A stretch of 62,603 nt of DNA from assembly GCA_035416745.1 (NCBI GenBank), contig DAOLNV010000006.1, positions 54,758-117,360 on the forward strand. Direction: 5' to 3'. The DNA comes from Candidatus Hydrogenedentota bacterium (GTDB lineage: Bacteria; Hydrogenedentota; Hydrogenedentia; Hydrogenedentales; SLHB01). The notes below the pieces were generated by a model that ran no database searches, was not told the origin of the DNA, and saw nothing but the letters and a program-made list of their open reading frames with translations. Positions 26,203 through 35,120 of this stretch are shown here, piece after piece. Position 1 is the first letter of the stretch, and each line of letters begins with the position of its first letter. A program made the position numbers and the translations under genes.

Positions 26203-27237
26203 ATGAAAACGAAGTGGGGAGTCTGGGGTTCCGGAGGCATTGCGCGGCGTCGTACCATCCCGGAGGGGATCGTGGCGGCGGGTAACGCGGAATTGACGGC
26301 CGTCTATGACGTGAACGCCGAAGTGAACAATCAGGTAGCCGAAGAGTTCGATGTGGTGGCCTGTGACACTGAAGATGCACTCCTGGAGTCCGATTGCGAA
26401 ATCATCTACGTGGCCACGCCGGCCAATACGCACTGCGGCCAGGTGATACGGGCGGCGCAGGCTGGCAAGCACGTTCTCTGCGAGAAGCCCCTGGGCATGG
26501 ACGTCGAGGAGGCCGAACGCATGATCGCGGCATGCGAGGACAACGGCGTGAAACTGGGCACGGCTTTCATGATGCGGTTCCATGCCCAGCACCAGGAGGC
26601 GCTCAAGCTCGTGCGCGAGGGCATGATCGGCACGCCGGTGCTGGCCCGGGCGCAACTGTCGTGCTGGTACCCGCCGATCCCCGGCGCGTGGCGCCAGTAT
26701 CCCGAGCAGAGCGGCGGCGGCAGTCTGATGGACATGGGCGGCCACTGTATTGACCTGCTCGAGATGTTCTATGGCCGCGCCCAGAGGGTCCAATGCCTCA
26801 TCGGCAACCTTGTGCACGATTACCCGAGCGAAGATACGGCGGTGGTGATTCTCGAATTCGAGAACGGCGCCAAAGGCATGGTCGACAACTTGTTCAATGT
26901 GCCGGACAGCAGTTCGAAGAACCGGCTCGAACTCTACGGTTCGAGGGGCAGCATTCTCGCTGAAGGCACCATAGGCCAGGGCGAGATCGGCGAAATGACC
27001 GCCTATCTCGAATCCGGCGACACCGGATACGAGGCCAAGCAGGCGCGGACCGGCGGAAGCGGCATTGCGATCACCCCCGACCCGTTGAATATGTACCGGG
27101 CGGAAGTTGAAGCCTTTGCCCGGGCTGTGGTCTCTGACCGGGAGCCCCCGGTTTCCGCTGACGACGGACTCTGGAGCCAGCGTGTGCTGGCCGCGTGTTA
27201 CGAAGCCGCCAAGACTGGCTGCGCCGTATCGCTGTAA
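26203..27237 (+). CDS. Gfo/Idh/MocA-family NAD(P)-dependent oxidoreductase
   Basis: 344 residues. N-terminal Rossmann fold with WGVWGSGGIARRR, then the family EKP motif in GKHVLCEKPLGMDVEEAERM, and a C-terminal beta-sheet domain with the catalytic-region His in GGSLMDMGGHCIDLLEMF. It oxidises or reduces sugars, inositols or their derivatives with a bound or free nicotinamide. No signal peptide, so cytoplasmic. Start has AGGAGACC upstream. It may work with the DegT enzyme just upstream (3-keto-sugar formation followed by transamination), but the substrate is not visible from sequence. Confidence 0.88.
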   Translation: MKTKWGVWGSGGIARRRTIPEGIVAAGNAELTAVYDVNAEVNNQVAEEFDVVACDTEDALLESDCEIIYVATPANTHCGQVIRAAQAGKHVLCEKPLGMDVEEAERMIAACEDNGVKLGTAFMMRFHAQHQEALKLVREGMIGTPVLARAQLSCWYPPIPGAWRQYPEQSGGGSLMDMGGHCIDLLEMFYGRAQRVQCLIGNLVHDYPSEDTAVVILEFENGAKGMVDNLFNVPDSSSKNRLELYGSRGSILAEGTIGQGEIGEMTAYLESGDTGYEAKQARTGGSGIAITPDPLNMYRAEVEAFARAVVSDREPPVSADDGLWSQRVLAACYEAAKTGCAVSL

Positions 27238-27273
27238 GAAAGCTCCGCGGCGGCGCTTCTGCCGGAGGCGCGG

Positions 27274-28071
27274 CTATTTCAGGCCCAGCACGTCCTGCAT
27301 GTCGTATAGGCCGGGGCGGCGGTTCATGACGAAGCGCGCCGCTACGATGGCGCCGCGCGCGAAATTGTCGCGGTTGTGCGCTTTGTGGGTGAGTTCGATG
27401 CGTTCGCCCTGCCCGATAAAACTCACCGTGTGCTCGCCCACTACGTCGCCGCCGCGAATGGCATGCATACCGATCTGATTACGCGGGCGCGCGCCGACGA
27501 TGCCTTGGCGGCCGTGAGTTACGTCGCTGGCGCAGTCGAGTCCCAGCGCCAGGGCCGCTCGTTCCGCCAACCGCACCGCGGTGCCGCTTGGACTATCTTT
27601 CTTCTGGTTGTGGTGGGTCTCGCAGATCTCGATGTTGTAGTCGAGGCCGAGGATCGAAGCCACCTCGCTGGTCAGTTTGAACAAGAGATTGACGCCTACG
27701 CTCATGTTGGGCGCATACACGAGCGGCATGCGGACCGCGCATTCCTTGAGCGCCGCCAGTTGCGCTTCGGTCAGCCCCGTGGCGCCGACCACGGAGGGCT
27801 TCCCTGCTTCGGTGGCCGCGCGGACGTTTTCAACGCACGCGTCCGCCGCCGTGAAGTCGATGAGACAATCCGACTTGCCCAGTTCCGCGGCGGGGTCCGC
27901 TGACACCAGTACTTTCTGGGGATGTCCCGATTCAGCGCCGACAACGAGTTCGGTTCCCGCGAATGCCGGGACGTCAAAGGCGCCGCCGATTTCGATGTCG
28001 CTGGCTGCCGCGGCCAGTTCGAGAATGCGCCGGCCCATTCGGCCGCACGCGCCCGCCATGCAGATTTTCAT
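27274..28071 (-). CDS. dapB: 4-hydroxy-tetrahydrodipicolinate reductase
   Basis: 265 residues. Second step of the DAP branch, NAD(P)H reduction. Nucleotide loop MAGACGRMGRR (residues 5-15); catalytic and substrate motif ETHHNQKKDSPSGTA with H153, H154 and K157 placed as in other DapB proteins; C-terminal ERIELTHKAHNRDNFARGA. Follows dapA by 25 nt on the same strand, so a dapA-dapB operon. The convergent Gfo/Idh/MocA gene ends 36 bp away, with a small CTCCG/CGGAG hairpin between. Confidence 0.95.
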   Translation of the reverse strand: MKICMAGACGRMGRRILELAAAASDIEIGGAFDVPAFAGTELVVGAESGHPQKVLVSADPAAELGKSDCLIDFTAADACVENVRAATEAGKPSVVGATGLTEAQLAALKECAVRMPLVYAPNMSVGVNLLFKLTSEVASILGLDYNIEICETHHNQKKDSPSGTAVRLAERAALALGLDCASDVTHGRQGIVGARPRNQIGMHAIRGGDVVGEHTVSFIGQGERIELTHKAHNRDNFARGAIVAARFVMNRRPGLYDMQDVLGLK

Positions 28072-28096
28072 CGTTTCCCTTTCGCGCCGCGGTGTG

Positions 28097-28969
28097 CTAG
28101 ATCGCGCCCACCTGCTCCAAGATTCTCTCGAGCTTTTCGAACAGCACCGGCTGCATGGGCACCAGGGGCAGACGCAGCACGTTGTTGATCCTGCCCATGC
28201 GGTGCAGGGCCGCTTTCACGGGCATGGGATTCGTCTCGAGAAACAATCCCTTGAACAGCGGCAGCAGGTCGTAGTGGAGCCTCTGCGCTTCCGCCAGATC
28301 GCCCTTATCAAACGCCGCGCACATGGCCGCGACCTTCGCGGGCATCACGTTCGCCGCGACGGAAATGACGCCCGTGGCGCCCACGCTCATCATCGGCAGC
28401 GTCAGGCTGTCGTCGCCCGACAACACGGTTATCTCGCACAGACTGCGTATTTCGGACACCTGATCGACGCTCCCGCATGCTTCCTTGACCGCCACGATGT
28501 TTTTCTGCGCCCTGTGCATGTCGGCGATCGTTGCAGGGAGCATCTTGGTGGCGGTACGTCCCGGGACGTTGTACAACACGATGGGGATGTCGACCTGTTT
28601 CGCGATCGTGGTGTAGTGGGCCATCTGGCCCGCGGGCGTGGGCTTGTTGTAGTAAGGCGTGATGAGGAGGGCGGCGTCCGCGCCGGATTCTTTCGCCTTG
28701 CGCGTCAACGAGAGCGCTTCGCGCGTGCTGTTCGAGCCCGTGCCTGCGATGACGGGCACTCTCCCGGCCACCCGCTCGATGGTGAATCGGATGCACTGGA
28801 GCTGTTCATCGTGGGACAGGGTCGCGGCCTCGCCGGTGCATCCGCACGGCACGACGCCGTCGGTTCCGCTTTCCAGCTGCCAGTCTATCAGGCGGCCGTA
28901 CGCCTCGAAATCAATGTCGAAATCTTCTTTGAACGGCGTCACAAGCGCTACAATTGAACCACGGAACAT
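28097..28969 (-). CDS. dapA: 4-hydroxy-tetrahydrodipicolinate synthase
   Basis: 290 residues, (beta/alpha)8 aldolase. Condenses pyruvate with aspartate semialdehyde. Schiff-base Lys162 in NIVAVKEACGS, Tyr133 in VLYNVPGRTA, Tyr107 in ITPYYNKP, and Arg138 are all present. The active-site loop is CGCTGEAATLS: the residue aligned with E. coli Thr44 (usually GTTGE) is Cys44, an unusual change in the proton-relay triad. Start: ATG with GGAGA upstream, preferred over an ORF extension of 32 codons that begins in the divergent promoter region. Confidence 0.93.
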   Translation of the reverse strand: MFRGSIVALVTPFKEDFDIDFEAYGRLIDWQLESGTDGVVPCGCTGEAATLSHDEQLQCIRFTIERVAGRVPVIAGTGSNSTREALSLTRKAKESGADAALLITPYYNKPTPAGQMAHYTTIAKQVDIPIVLYNVPGRTATKMLPATIADMHRAQKNIVAVKEACGSVDQVSEIRSLCEITVLSGDDSLTLPMMSVGATGVISVAANVMPAKVAAMCAAFDKGDLAEAQRLHYDLLPLFKGLFLETNPMPVKAALHRMGRINNVLRLPLVPMQPVLFEKLERILEQVGAI

Positions 28970-29053
28970 GTAGAATCTCCTTCGTGAATTGTCACCCCTG
29001 CCGCGTCTGGACCGCCCGCGTCCCGTGATTGAGGAACGTCCAGCTTGGGCGCC

Positions 29054-29059
29054 ATTGTA
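29054..29059 (-). promoter_or_regulatory. -10 element of dapAB
   Basis: TACAAT on the minus strand; predicted start near 29047 gives a leader of about 78 nt before the dapA ATG. Confidence 0.4.
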
Positions 29060-29127
29060 AAACATTCCGCGCGGTCCACGCTACACCTATGCGCGGGGGT
29101 TTTTTTCTCGGGCGGGGCGGGATCGGG

Positions 29128-29133
29128 TACAAT
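29128..29133 (+). promoter_or_regulatory. -10 element of xseA, implying a nearly leaderless mRNA
   Basis: TACAAT ends 7 nt before the xseA ATG at 29141, and there is no Shine-Dalgarno before that ATG. Transcription from this element would begin at or within a few bases of the start codon. Confidence 0.4.
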
Positions 29134-29140
29134 CGTGGCC

Positions 29141-30496
29141 ATGCCCGACATCGAGACACCCGAAATCTGGAGCGTGAGCCAACTGACCCGGCGCGTGAAG
29201 GAACTCCTTGAACGCGAGATCAGTTACGTGTGGCTTTCCGGTGAGATCTCGAATTTCCGCGTGTCGCCCGCAGGGCACGCCTACTTCACGCTTAAAGACA
29301 AGTTCAGCCAGATCGACGCGGTCATGTTCAAGGGCCGCATGATGAAGCTGCAATTCACCCCCGACAGCGGGCTGGAAGTCATTGTTTTCGGGCAGGTTAC
29401 GGTATATGAGCGGCGCGGAAACTACCAGATAGTCTGCGACGAGATGCATCCGAAAGGTGTGGGCGCTCTCCAGCTCGCCTTCGAGAAGCTCAAGAAGAAG
29501 CTGCAGGCGGAGGGGCTGTTTGACGAGGAACACAAGAAGCCGCTGCCGCTGCTTCCCCGGCGCATCGGTATCGTCACCTCGCCCACGGGGGCCGCGATTC
29601 GCGACATCCTCAACGTGCTCCACCGGCGGTTCGCCAACGTGCATGTGCTCCTGTATCCCGCGCGCGTTCAAGGCGACGAAGCGGCGGAGGACATCGTGGA
29701 GGGGATTCGCGTGCTCGACGCCATGGGCGTGGACGTGATGATCGTGGGCCGCGGCGGCGGGTCGCTTGAGGATTTGTGGCCTTTCAACGAGGAGATCGTG
29801 GTTCGGGCGGTATACCAGGCCCAGACCCCGATCATCTCGGCGGTGGGCCACGAGATCGATTTCACGCTGACCGATTTTGCGGCCGACCTGCGCGCGCCGA
29901 CGCCGTCGTCGGCGGCCGAGCTGGTCGTTCGCGAACAGCGCGAGTTCATCGAGACGCTCCAGATGCTGCGGCAGCGAATGGCCGCGGCGACGGCGCAGAT
30001 GGTTCGCGCCTTCCGCAACCGGATGGATGTGGTGCGGGCGTCTTTCGTGTTCCGCCGCCCCGAGGAACTGGTCCGGCAGCGCCGCCAACGGCTGGACGAA
30101 ATGCGCATGACCCTCGACCGCCTGTTACGCGGCCGCGTGCAGGACGAGCGGCACCGGCTGACGGGGCTGGTCCGCTCGCTGGGCCTGTTGTCGCCGAGAC
30201 AGCGGTTGCGCCGCGCCTTGGAGCGGTTAGTGGTTCTCCGGCAGCGGTTGTGGCAGTCGGGCGCCGCCACGGTTGAACGCGGCCGGGGCCGTCTCCGGCC
30301 TCTTTTGGCGCAGCTTGACGCGCTCAGCCCTCTTGCCGTGCTGGGCCGGGGTTACGCCTTGGCATACAAGTTGCCCGAACGCGCCGTCGTACGGGATGCC
30401 GGGATCCTTGCGCCCGGAGATGAGTTGTCGTTACGGTTTGCACAAGGCGCGGCAACCGCCAGCGTGAAACAGGTCGAGGAAACCGAAAATGGCTGA
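29141..30496 (+). CDS. xseA: Exodeoxyribonuclease VII large subunit
   Basis: 451 residues. N-terminal OB-fold (WLSGEISNFRVSPAGHAYFT), the catalytic-domain blocks RRIGIVTSPTGAAIRDIL and IVGRGGGSLEDLWPFNEE and VGHEIDFTLTDFAADLRAPTP, then a long Arg-rich coiled-coil region that binds XseB copies. ExoVII degrades single-stranded DNA in both directions. Start ATG fits the family N-terminus (SVSQLTRRVKELLE). It overlaps xseB by 8 bp. Confidence 0.95.
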   Translation: MPDIETPEIWSVSQLTRRVKELLEREISYVWLSGEISNFRVSPAGHAYFTLKDKFSQIDAVMFKGRMMKLQFTPDSGLEVIVFGQVTVYERRGNYQIVCDEMHPKGVGALQLAFEKLKKKLQAEGLFDEEHKKPLPLLPRRIGIVTSPTGAAIRDILNVLHRRFANVHVLLYPARVQGDEAAEDIVEGIRVLDAMGVDVMIVGRGGGSLEDLWPFNEEIVVRAVYQAQTPIISAVGHEIDFTLTDFAADLRAPTPSSAAELVVREQREFIETLQMLRQRMAAATAQMVRAFRNRMDVVRASFVFRRPEELVRQRRQRLDEMRMTLDRLLRGRVQDERHRLTGLVRSLGLLSPRQRLRRALERLVVLRQRLWQSGAATVERGRGRLRPLLAQLDALSPLAVLGRGYALAYKLPERAVVRDAGILAPGDELSLRFAQGAATASVKQVEETENG

Positions 30497-30791
30497 ACCA
30501 AAATTCGAAAAAGACCTCGAAAAACTTGAACAGATCGTCGAGGCGCTGGAAGAGGGCGAACTCTCCCTTGATGAATCGCTCAAGAAATTCGAGGAAGGCA
30601 TCAAGCTGGGCCGCCGCTGCGAGAAGGCCCTCAGTGCCGCCGAAAAGAAGATCGAGATCCTCATGAAGAACGCCGACGGCGAACTCGAGGCCCAGCCGTT
30701 CGGCGAGGAAGACGAATCTGACCAGTCCGGCGAGTCTGAGGAGTCCGGCGAGCCCGACAAGCCTGGCGAAGAGGGAGAAATGCTGTTTTGA
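30489..30791 (+). CDS. xseB: Exodeoxyribonuclease VII small subunit
   Basis: 100 residues. The core FEKDLEKLEQIVEALEEGEL, SLDESLKKFEEGIKL is the standard XseB helical hairpin. The last ~30 residues are an acidic Asp/Glu/Ser/Gly-rich tail, longer than usual. Translation is coupled to xseA (8-bp overlap) and to ispA (4-bp overlap). Confidence 0.95.
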   Translation: MAEPKFEKDLEKLEQIVEALEEGELSLDESLKKFEEGIKLGRRCEKALSAAEKKIEILMKNADGELEAQPFGEEDESDQSGESEESGEPDKPGEEGEMLF

Positions 30792-31690
30792 GTCCCTTTG
30801 ACAGCGAGAATCCGGAGGCCGCCAAGGCCGTTGCGGCAGCGTTTTTGGGGGAGAAATCCGCCAAAGTGGAGCGGGCTCTGCATGCGCTCTGCGACAGCTG
30901 GACCGATGCCCCGGAAACCCTCCGCAAGGTTGCAGAATACAGCCTGTTCGCGGGGGGAAAACGGTTGCGGCCCGCCCTGGTTCTCGGCGCGGCCGAGATC
31001 GTCTCGGGCGACGACGCGGCCGCCATGCCCGCCGCGTGCGCCCTCGAAATGATCCACACGTACTCGCTCATGCACGACGACCTGCCCTGCATGGATGACG
31101 ACGACCTGCGAAGGGGCAAACCCACGGCGCACAAAGTGTTTGGCGAGGCGAACGCGATCCTTGCCGGCGACGCCCTGCTCACCATGGCCTTTGACGCCGC
31201 CGCACAGTCCGGCAGCGCGGCGGTGGTTCGCGAGATCGCTCAAGCCGCGGGTGTGGCGGGCATGGTTGGAGGGCAGGTGATCGACCTCGAGAGCGAAAAC
31301 AAGCGGCTCACCCTCGAACAGCTTCGCCATGTGCACGCATACAAGACGGGCGCGCTGATCCGCGCCTCCGTTCGGGCAGGGGCCATGCTGGGCGGCGCAA
31401 ACGCCGAAACACTTGCCGCACTGACGCGATTCGGCGAAGCCATCGGGCTCGCGTTTCAGATCGCCGACGATATCCTCGACGTGGTTGGGGTCGAAGCCAC
31501 CATCGGCAAACGCGTTGGCAGCGATGCCAGCAAACACAAGTCGACTTATCCACAGCTGGTGGGACTGGACCGTGCGCGCGCCCTCGCGGGCGAGGCGGTC
31601 GAGGAAGCCCTCGCCTCGCTTGCCGGATTCGGGCCCGAAGCCGATGACTTCCGCGCGCTGGCGCGGTTTATCATCGAACGCGACAAATAG
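30788..31690 (+). CDS. ispA: Farnesyl/geranyl diphosphate synthase (polyprenyl synthetase)
   Basis: 300 residues. First Asp-rich motif in YSLMHDDLPCMDDDDLRRG and second in FQIADDILDVVG, with KTGALIRASVRAGA. It condenses IPP with DMAPP or GPP for quinones, undecaprenyl carrier and similar. A short-chain product is likely from its size and xseB linkage. Start is TTG overlapping the xseB stop (TTGA), with GAGGGAG upstream. The xseA-xseB-ispA order is widely conserved in bacteria. Confidence 0.93.
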   Translation: MSPFDSENPEAAKAVAAAFLGEKSAKVERALHALCDSWTDAPETLRKVAEYSLFAGGKRLRPALVLGAAEIVSGDDAAAMPAACALEMIHTYSLMHDDLPCMDDDDLRRGKPTAHKVFGEANAILAGDALLTMAFDAAAQSGSAAVVREIAQAAGVAGMVGGQVIDLESENKRLTLEQLRHVHAYKTGALIRASVRAGAMLGGANAETLAALTRFGEAIGLAFQIADDILDVVGVEATIGKRVGSDASKHKSTYPQLVGLDRARALAGEAVEEALASLAGFGPEADDFRALARFIIERDK

Positions 31691-31783
31691 CACGGGCCCC
31701 GCTCGCGGCATGGCACCACAAACGCGCCTATCCTCTGCGCCGCGGCGCGCGCGCCCGTGTCCGCATCGGAGCGGATTCTGGCC

Positions 31784-34700
31784 TCAATCCAGCGAGGGTT
31801 GGACGATTTCCCCGCGGGCTTGGGCCTCGGTGTTTTCGTAGGCGCCGTAGAATTCGGAATTGCAGTCGAGCCACAGGGCGAGCCGGTGGAACTCCTCGGC
31901 GGACAGCTTGGTGTCGTAATGCTCCTTGGTGAGGTAGGGCAGCAAAGCCGCGGCGCGGGCGCCGAACCGTCCAGCCACGGTACGGCTGCCCCCGTGTTCT
32001 TTCGAGCGGATGGAGCCCCTCCCCGAGTCGAAATAGAAACCGTAGTCTTTGGCAAGATTGGCGTATGAGCGGGTCCATCCGTGCTCTCCTTCGATGACGC
32101 CGCGCAGGTCCAGGGCATTTTCGCGCTGGTGGCACTCGACGCAGTGCCGGTCAAGCACGGGCTGAACGAGACGCACATAACTGAAGGGGTTCGAGCCTTC
32201 CGGTTCGGGCTGGATGGGCGAAGGCGCTCTGCGCAGTGCCTGGGGGGCGCGCGCCGCCTCCATGGGCGGCGTGGAGGCCCGGTGCTTGGACTCGTGGCAC
32301 CCCTGGCAGGAGAGTTGCTCGCCGGGATGCACGTACGTGCCGGAACGCATGGACTGCACCGCCATGCCGGTATCGTCGAGGGCTTGGAAGTAGATGAGCT
32401 TGCCCACGGGCGTCTCGAAAAAGGCCGAGCCGTCGGCTTCGACGGGAACGGTGCCGAGCGCCGCGCGCGCGTTGGACTGGCTAGCTACGCCGATGCGAGG
32501 TTTGTTGCTCGGCGGCGTGGTTTTTGGCAGCACGTGGACAATGCGCAGCGCGCGAATCCTCACGCCCTCGGGCCATGGAAAATCGCTGTTGTAGACGTTC
32601 ATCACGGCGACCGTCGCGGGGCGCGGTTCGTTACCAGCGGCCTGCGTTGTCCCGTCGGGGATCACGGGGGGCACGGGCCGCGGCTGCAACGGAATCGGGC
32701 TCAGACACGAGATCTCGGGGTCGCGGTAGATCAGTTCGCGGTTTCCGAAACGGTCGAGCCAATAGATGCCGCGGTTCGCGCACGCCGCGTCATACACGCA
32801 GAGATAATCATCCTCGCTCAACGGCCACGCGGTGCCGTAGACCATGAATTCCCGGATGGCTTTGACCGGTGTTTCGGCTTCGGGCAACGGCACCTCGGGC
32901 GTCAGACGCGTGAGTTGCGCCATGGCGCGGTCGTCTTCGATACGCGGGTCGATGAGCACGAGGGACCCGAACGCGTGGCCGTGGTGTGCGGCCGCCGTGG
33001 CCACGAACCGGTTCGAACCCGGAATGGCGCGGATGCTCATCTCCATCCAGGGCCGGCTCTCGCGCTCGAGGGGGTAGTTGCCGTGAAACGCGCGCGGGTC
33101 GCGGCCGTCGGGGTAACAGGTCCAGATGTGGTGGGCAACGTTGGTGTCGCGGTCGACATAGTCCCACCGGGTGTAAACGAGCATCCCGTCGTTGGTGACG
33201 CTGGGGTGCCACTCGTGTGTCTCGTGGAAACTCAGGCAGATGATATCCGACCCGTCTCGGGCCATCGAGTGCAGCGTATAGGTCGGCGAACTCAGCGGGG
33301 GCGCCGACCCGCCGCAGCGCAGGTAGCCTCCGCGCCGTTCCGACACAAACACGAGCCGGCCGTTCGGCAGGAAACACGGGTCGAAATCGTTTGTATCGCC
33401 GTCGGTAAGCTGAGTCAAGCCCGTGCCGTCGCTGTTGGCCTTGAAGATATGGTAACTGCTTCGCGGCGACCACTCGGGATACTCGCCCTGGGCTTGCGTG
33501 TATGCGAAGAGAATCGTGTTGCCGTCAAACGAAACCTCGGGCGACAGGAACGAGCCGGGCGTCAGGGGCTGGCCCGCCAGACGGCCGTTCTCGACCACGG
33601 CGTTCTCGAGCAGGCCGCGCGCCCGGGGATTCGGACCAAAGGGGTCCTCGAGCACGAACAGTCCGCCGCCGGCTTTCGCCGTGAACCCGTAGTATTGGTG
33701 GCACATGTGAAACAACCCGCCGGGATCGTGCCGCTTGATGAACAAAAGCCTGTCGATGCCGAGCAACGGGTTCTCGAAGGCGACGGCACGCAACAGGCGG
33801 CGGCATTCGAAATAGAATTCTTTCCGGGCATCGAGAGTTGCATCCCCGGCGGCCTCTAACTGCTTCAATTCCGCGGCAAGCCTGTCCTTACTGGCCAGCA
33901 AGGCTTCGAGGGCGGCGGCGGCATCGGTATCGCCGCATTCGCCGGCCTTTGTGAGGAGCCGCGCGGCAAGCTGGCCGGTACGTTCAAGAACCTTGGCGCT
34001 GTGGTCCAGCGAGAAGCGGTCCGCGCCGGCGATTTCGGAGGGCATTTGTTCTTGCGGCGCGGCTTCTATTTCCGCGACCGAATAGGGGCTGACACTCTTC
34101 TGGTCAGCGGGGCGGTGCAGGGCGATATTGGTATCCGGAGCGTCTTTGCCATATACCTCGACCTCGTCGAGCGCGAACGAACATTGGCCGGGCACCTGCA
34201 GGCGGACCACGCGGGCCGTGATGTTCTTGCCGCGCAGGTCCACGACGAGCGGGGCGTTCTCATTCACCCCGAAGAAGGGTTGCCCGTCATGCGCGTAGAT
34301 TTCGGTGAAGGTCCACCGGTCGCTGGGGCGGAGAGACTCGTCGCCACCCGTCCCGGTCGCAACGAGCACGCGGATATTGCTGGTGCGGGGTGCGTTGTTG
34401 CCGTCGGTGCGGTTGAACACCACCACGCGGTCCAACTCGACGAGCTTGCCCAGATCGACCTGCCACCAGGGCTCTGTCTCCTTGCTCGCCGTGTGGAACC
34501 CAAGCTTGCCGTTCTTGACCCCGTCGCAGCCGCCCGCGGCGTCCTGTACGCTCGTGACGCCCTTCTCGTTGGTGGGAAGGGTTTCCTCGTTCGCATGGGG
34601 CTCTTCGAGGGCCTTCAGGGCAAACTGTTCGTCCTGCGCGGCCCAATCCGCCTCGACGAGGTCCTGCAGGGCCTGGGCCTGTGCGGCTCCGGCCAGGAAC

Positions 34701-34795
34701 ACGAGCGTGAACGCAGCGGACACCGGCAGGGCGGCACAAAGCGCCTGTTCAACCCAATGAACGAGCCAGGAACGACAGCGCCATTGTGTTGTCAT
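31784..34795 (-). CDS. Secreted HzsA-related diheme c-type protein with discoidin domain
   Basis: 1003 residues. Signal peptide (VSAAFTLVFLAGAAQAQ). Residues ~55-215 form a discoidin/F5-8C-like domain (WWQVDLGKLVELDRVVVFNR, ...QVPGQCSFALDEVEVYG). Then a helical stretch, a beta-propeller-like region with TolB-type repeats (GNTILFAYTQ, FKANSDGTGLTQLTDGD, LPNGRLVFVSERRGG), and a C-terminal cytochrome part with two heme-binding CxxCH sites, CQGCH (~828) and CVECH (~888). This matches the HzsA-related family of PVC-type bacteria. True hydrazine synthase needs partner subunits that are not nearby, so electron transfer or a surface oxidoreductase role is more likely. Start ATG with AAGGG upstream. 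Confidence 0.82.
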   Translation of the reverse strand: MTTQWRCRSWLVHWVEQALCAALPVSAAFTLVFLAGAAQAQALQDLVEADWAAQDEQFALKALEEPHANEETLPTNEKGVTSVQDAAGGCDGVKNGKLGFHTASKETEPWWQVDLGKLVELDRVVVFNRTDGNNAPRTSNIRVLVATGTGGDESLRPSDRWTFTEIYAHDGQPFFGVNENAPLVVDLRGKNITARVVRLQVPGQCSFALDEVEVYGKDAPDTNIALHRPADQKSVSPYSVAEIEAAPQEQMPSEIAGADRFSLDHSAKVLERTGQLAARLLTKAGECGDTDAAAALEALLASKDRLAAELKQLEAAGDATLDARKEFYFECRRLLRAVAFENPLLGIDRLLFIKRHDPGGLFHMCHQYYGFTAKAGGGLFVLEDPFGPNPRARGLLENAVVENGRLAGQPLTPGSFLSPEVSFDGNTILFAYTQAQGEYPEWSPRSSYHIFKANSDGTGLTQLTDGDTNDFDPCFLPNGRLVFVSERRGGYLRCGGSAPPLSSPTYTLHSMARDGSDIICLSFHETHEWHPSVTNDGMLVYTRWDYVDRDTNVAHHIWTCYPDGRDPRAFHGNYPLERESRPWMEMSIRAIPGSNRFVATAAAHHGHAFGSLVLIDPRIEDDRAMAQLTRLTPEVPLPEAETPVKAIREFMVYGTAWPLSEDDYLCVYDAACANRGIYWLDRFGNRELIYRDPEISCLSPIPLQPRPVPPVIPDGTTQAAGNEPRPATVAVMNVYNSDFPWPEGVRIRALRIVHVLPKTTPPSNKPRIGVASQSNARAALGTVPVEADGSAFFETPVGKLIYFQALDDTGMAVQSMRSGTYVHPGEQLSCQGCHESKHRASTPPMEAARAPQALRRAPSPIQPEPEGSNPFSYVRLVQPVLDRHCVECHQRENALDLRGVIEGEHGWTRSYANLAKDYGFYFDSGRGSIRSKEHGGSRTVAGRFGARAAALLPYLTKEHYDTKLSAEEFHRLALWLDCNSEFYGAYENTEAQARGEIVQPSLD

Positions 34796-34849
34796 ATGGT
34801 CTACCCTTGCGTCATGGACGTGTTCTGGTCCAAATTCGCTTTGGAGGGA

Positions 34850-34855
34850 AATATA
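34850..34855 (-). promoter_or_regulatory. -10 element before the HzsA-like gene
   Basis: TATATT on the minus strand about 55 bp before the HzsA-like start. The -35 region is poor. The 325-bp divergent gap 34796-35120 also holds the promoter at 35005. Confidence 0.3.
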
Positions 34856-35004
34856 CCGCGTGAAGTGGCCGGAGTCGAATTCGGCGATTTTCTTGTCCCA
34901 CCTGCTGGTCATTCGCCTCTTGCGGAGGATTGTCCGCATCCGGCGCGGGCGCCGCGCTATCCCCTTCAAGCTTGTCCTGGCCTCTGGTTGCGGCTAAACT
35001 TCCC

Positions 35005-35013
35005 TGTTATAGT
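35005..35013 (+). promoter_or_regulatory. Extended -10 promoter of the membrane-protein cluster
   Basis: TGT-TATAGT, an extended -10; predicted start near 35020, about 100 nt before the GTG at 35121. Confidence 0.45.
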
Positions 35014-35120
35014 GTTTGTGGGCAGACAGTATGGATAGGGGACGATAAGGCCAAAGCGGCCAGGGCCGCGGTGGGCCGATTGCGGGCAAGTTCGTCTCGA
35101 GAGGGGGCTGCGCTGCGTCC

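Noticed and set aside
31784..34795. True hydrazine synthase
   Set aside because: Only the HzsA-like subunit type is present, with no HzsB/HzsC genes nearby and a discoidin fusion; the name is kept only as a family relation.
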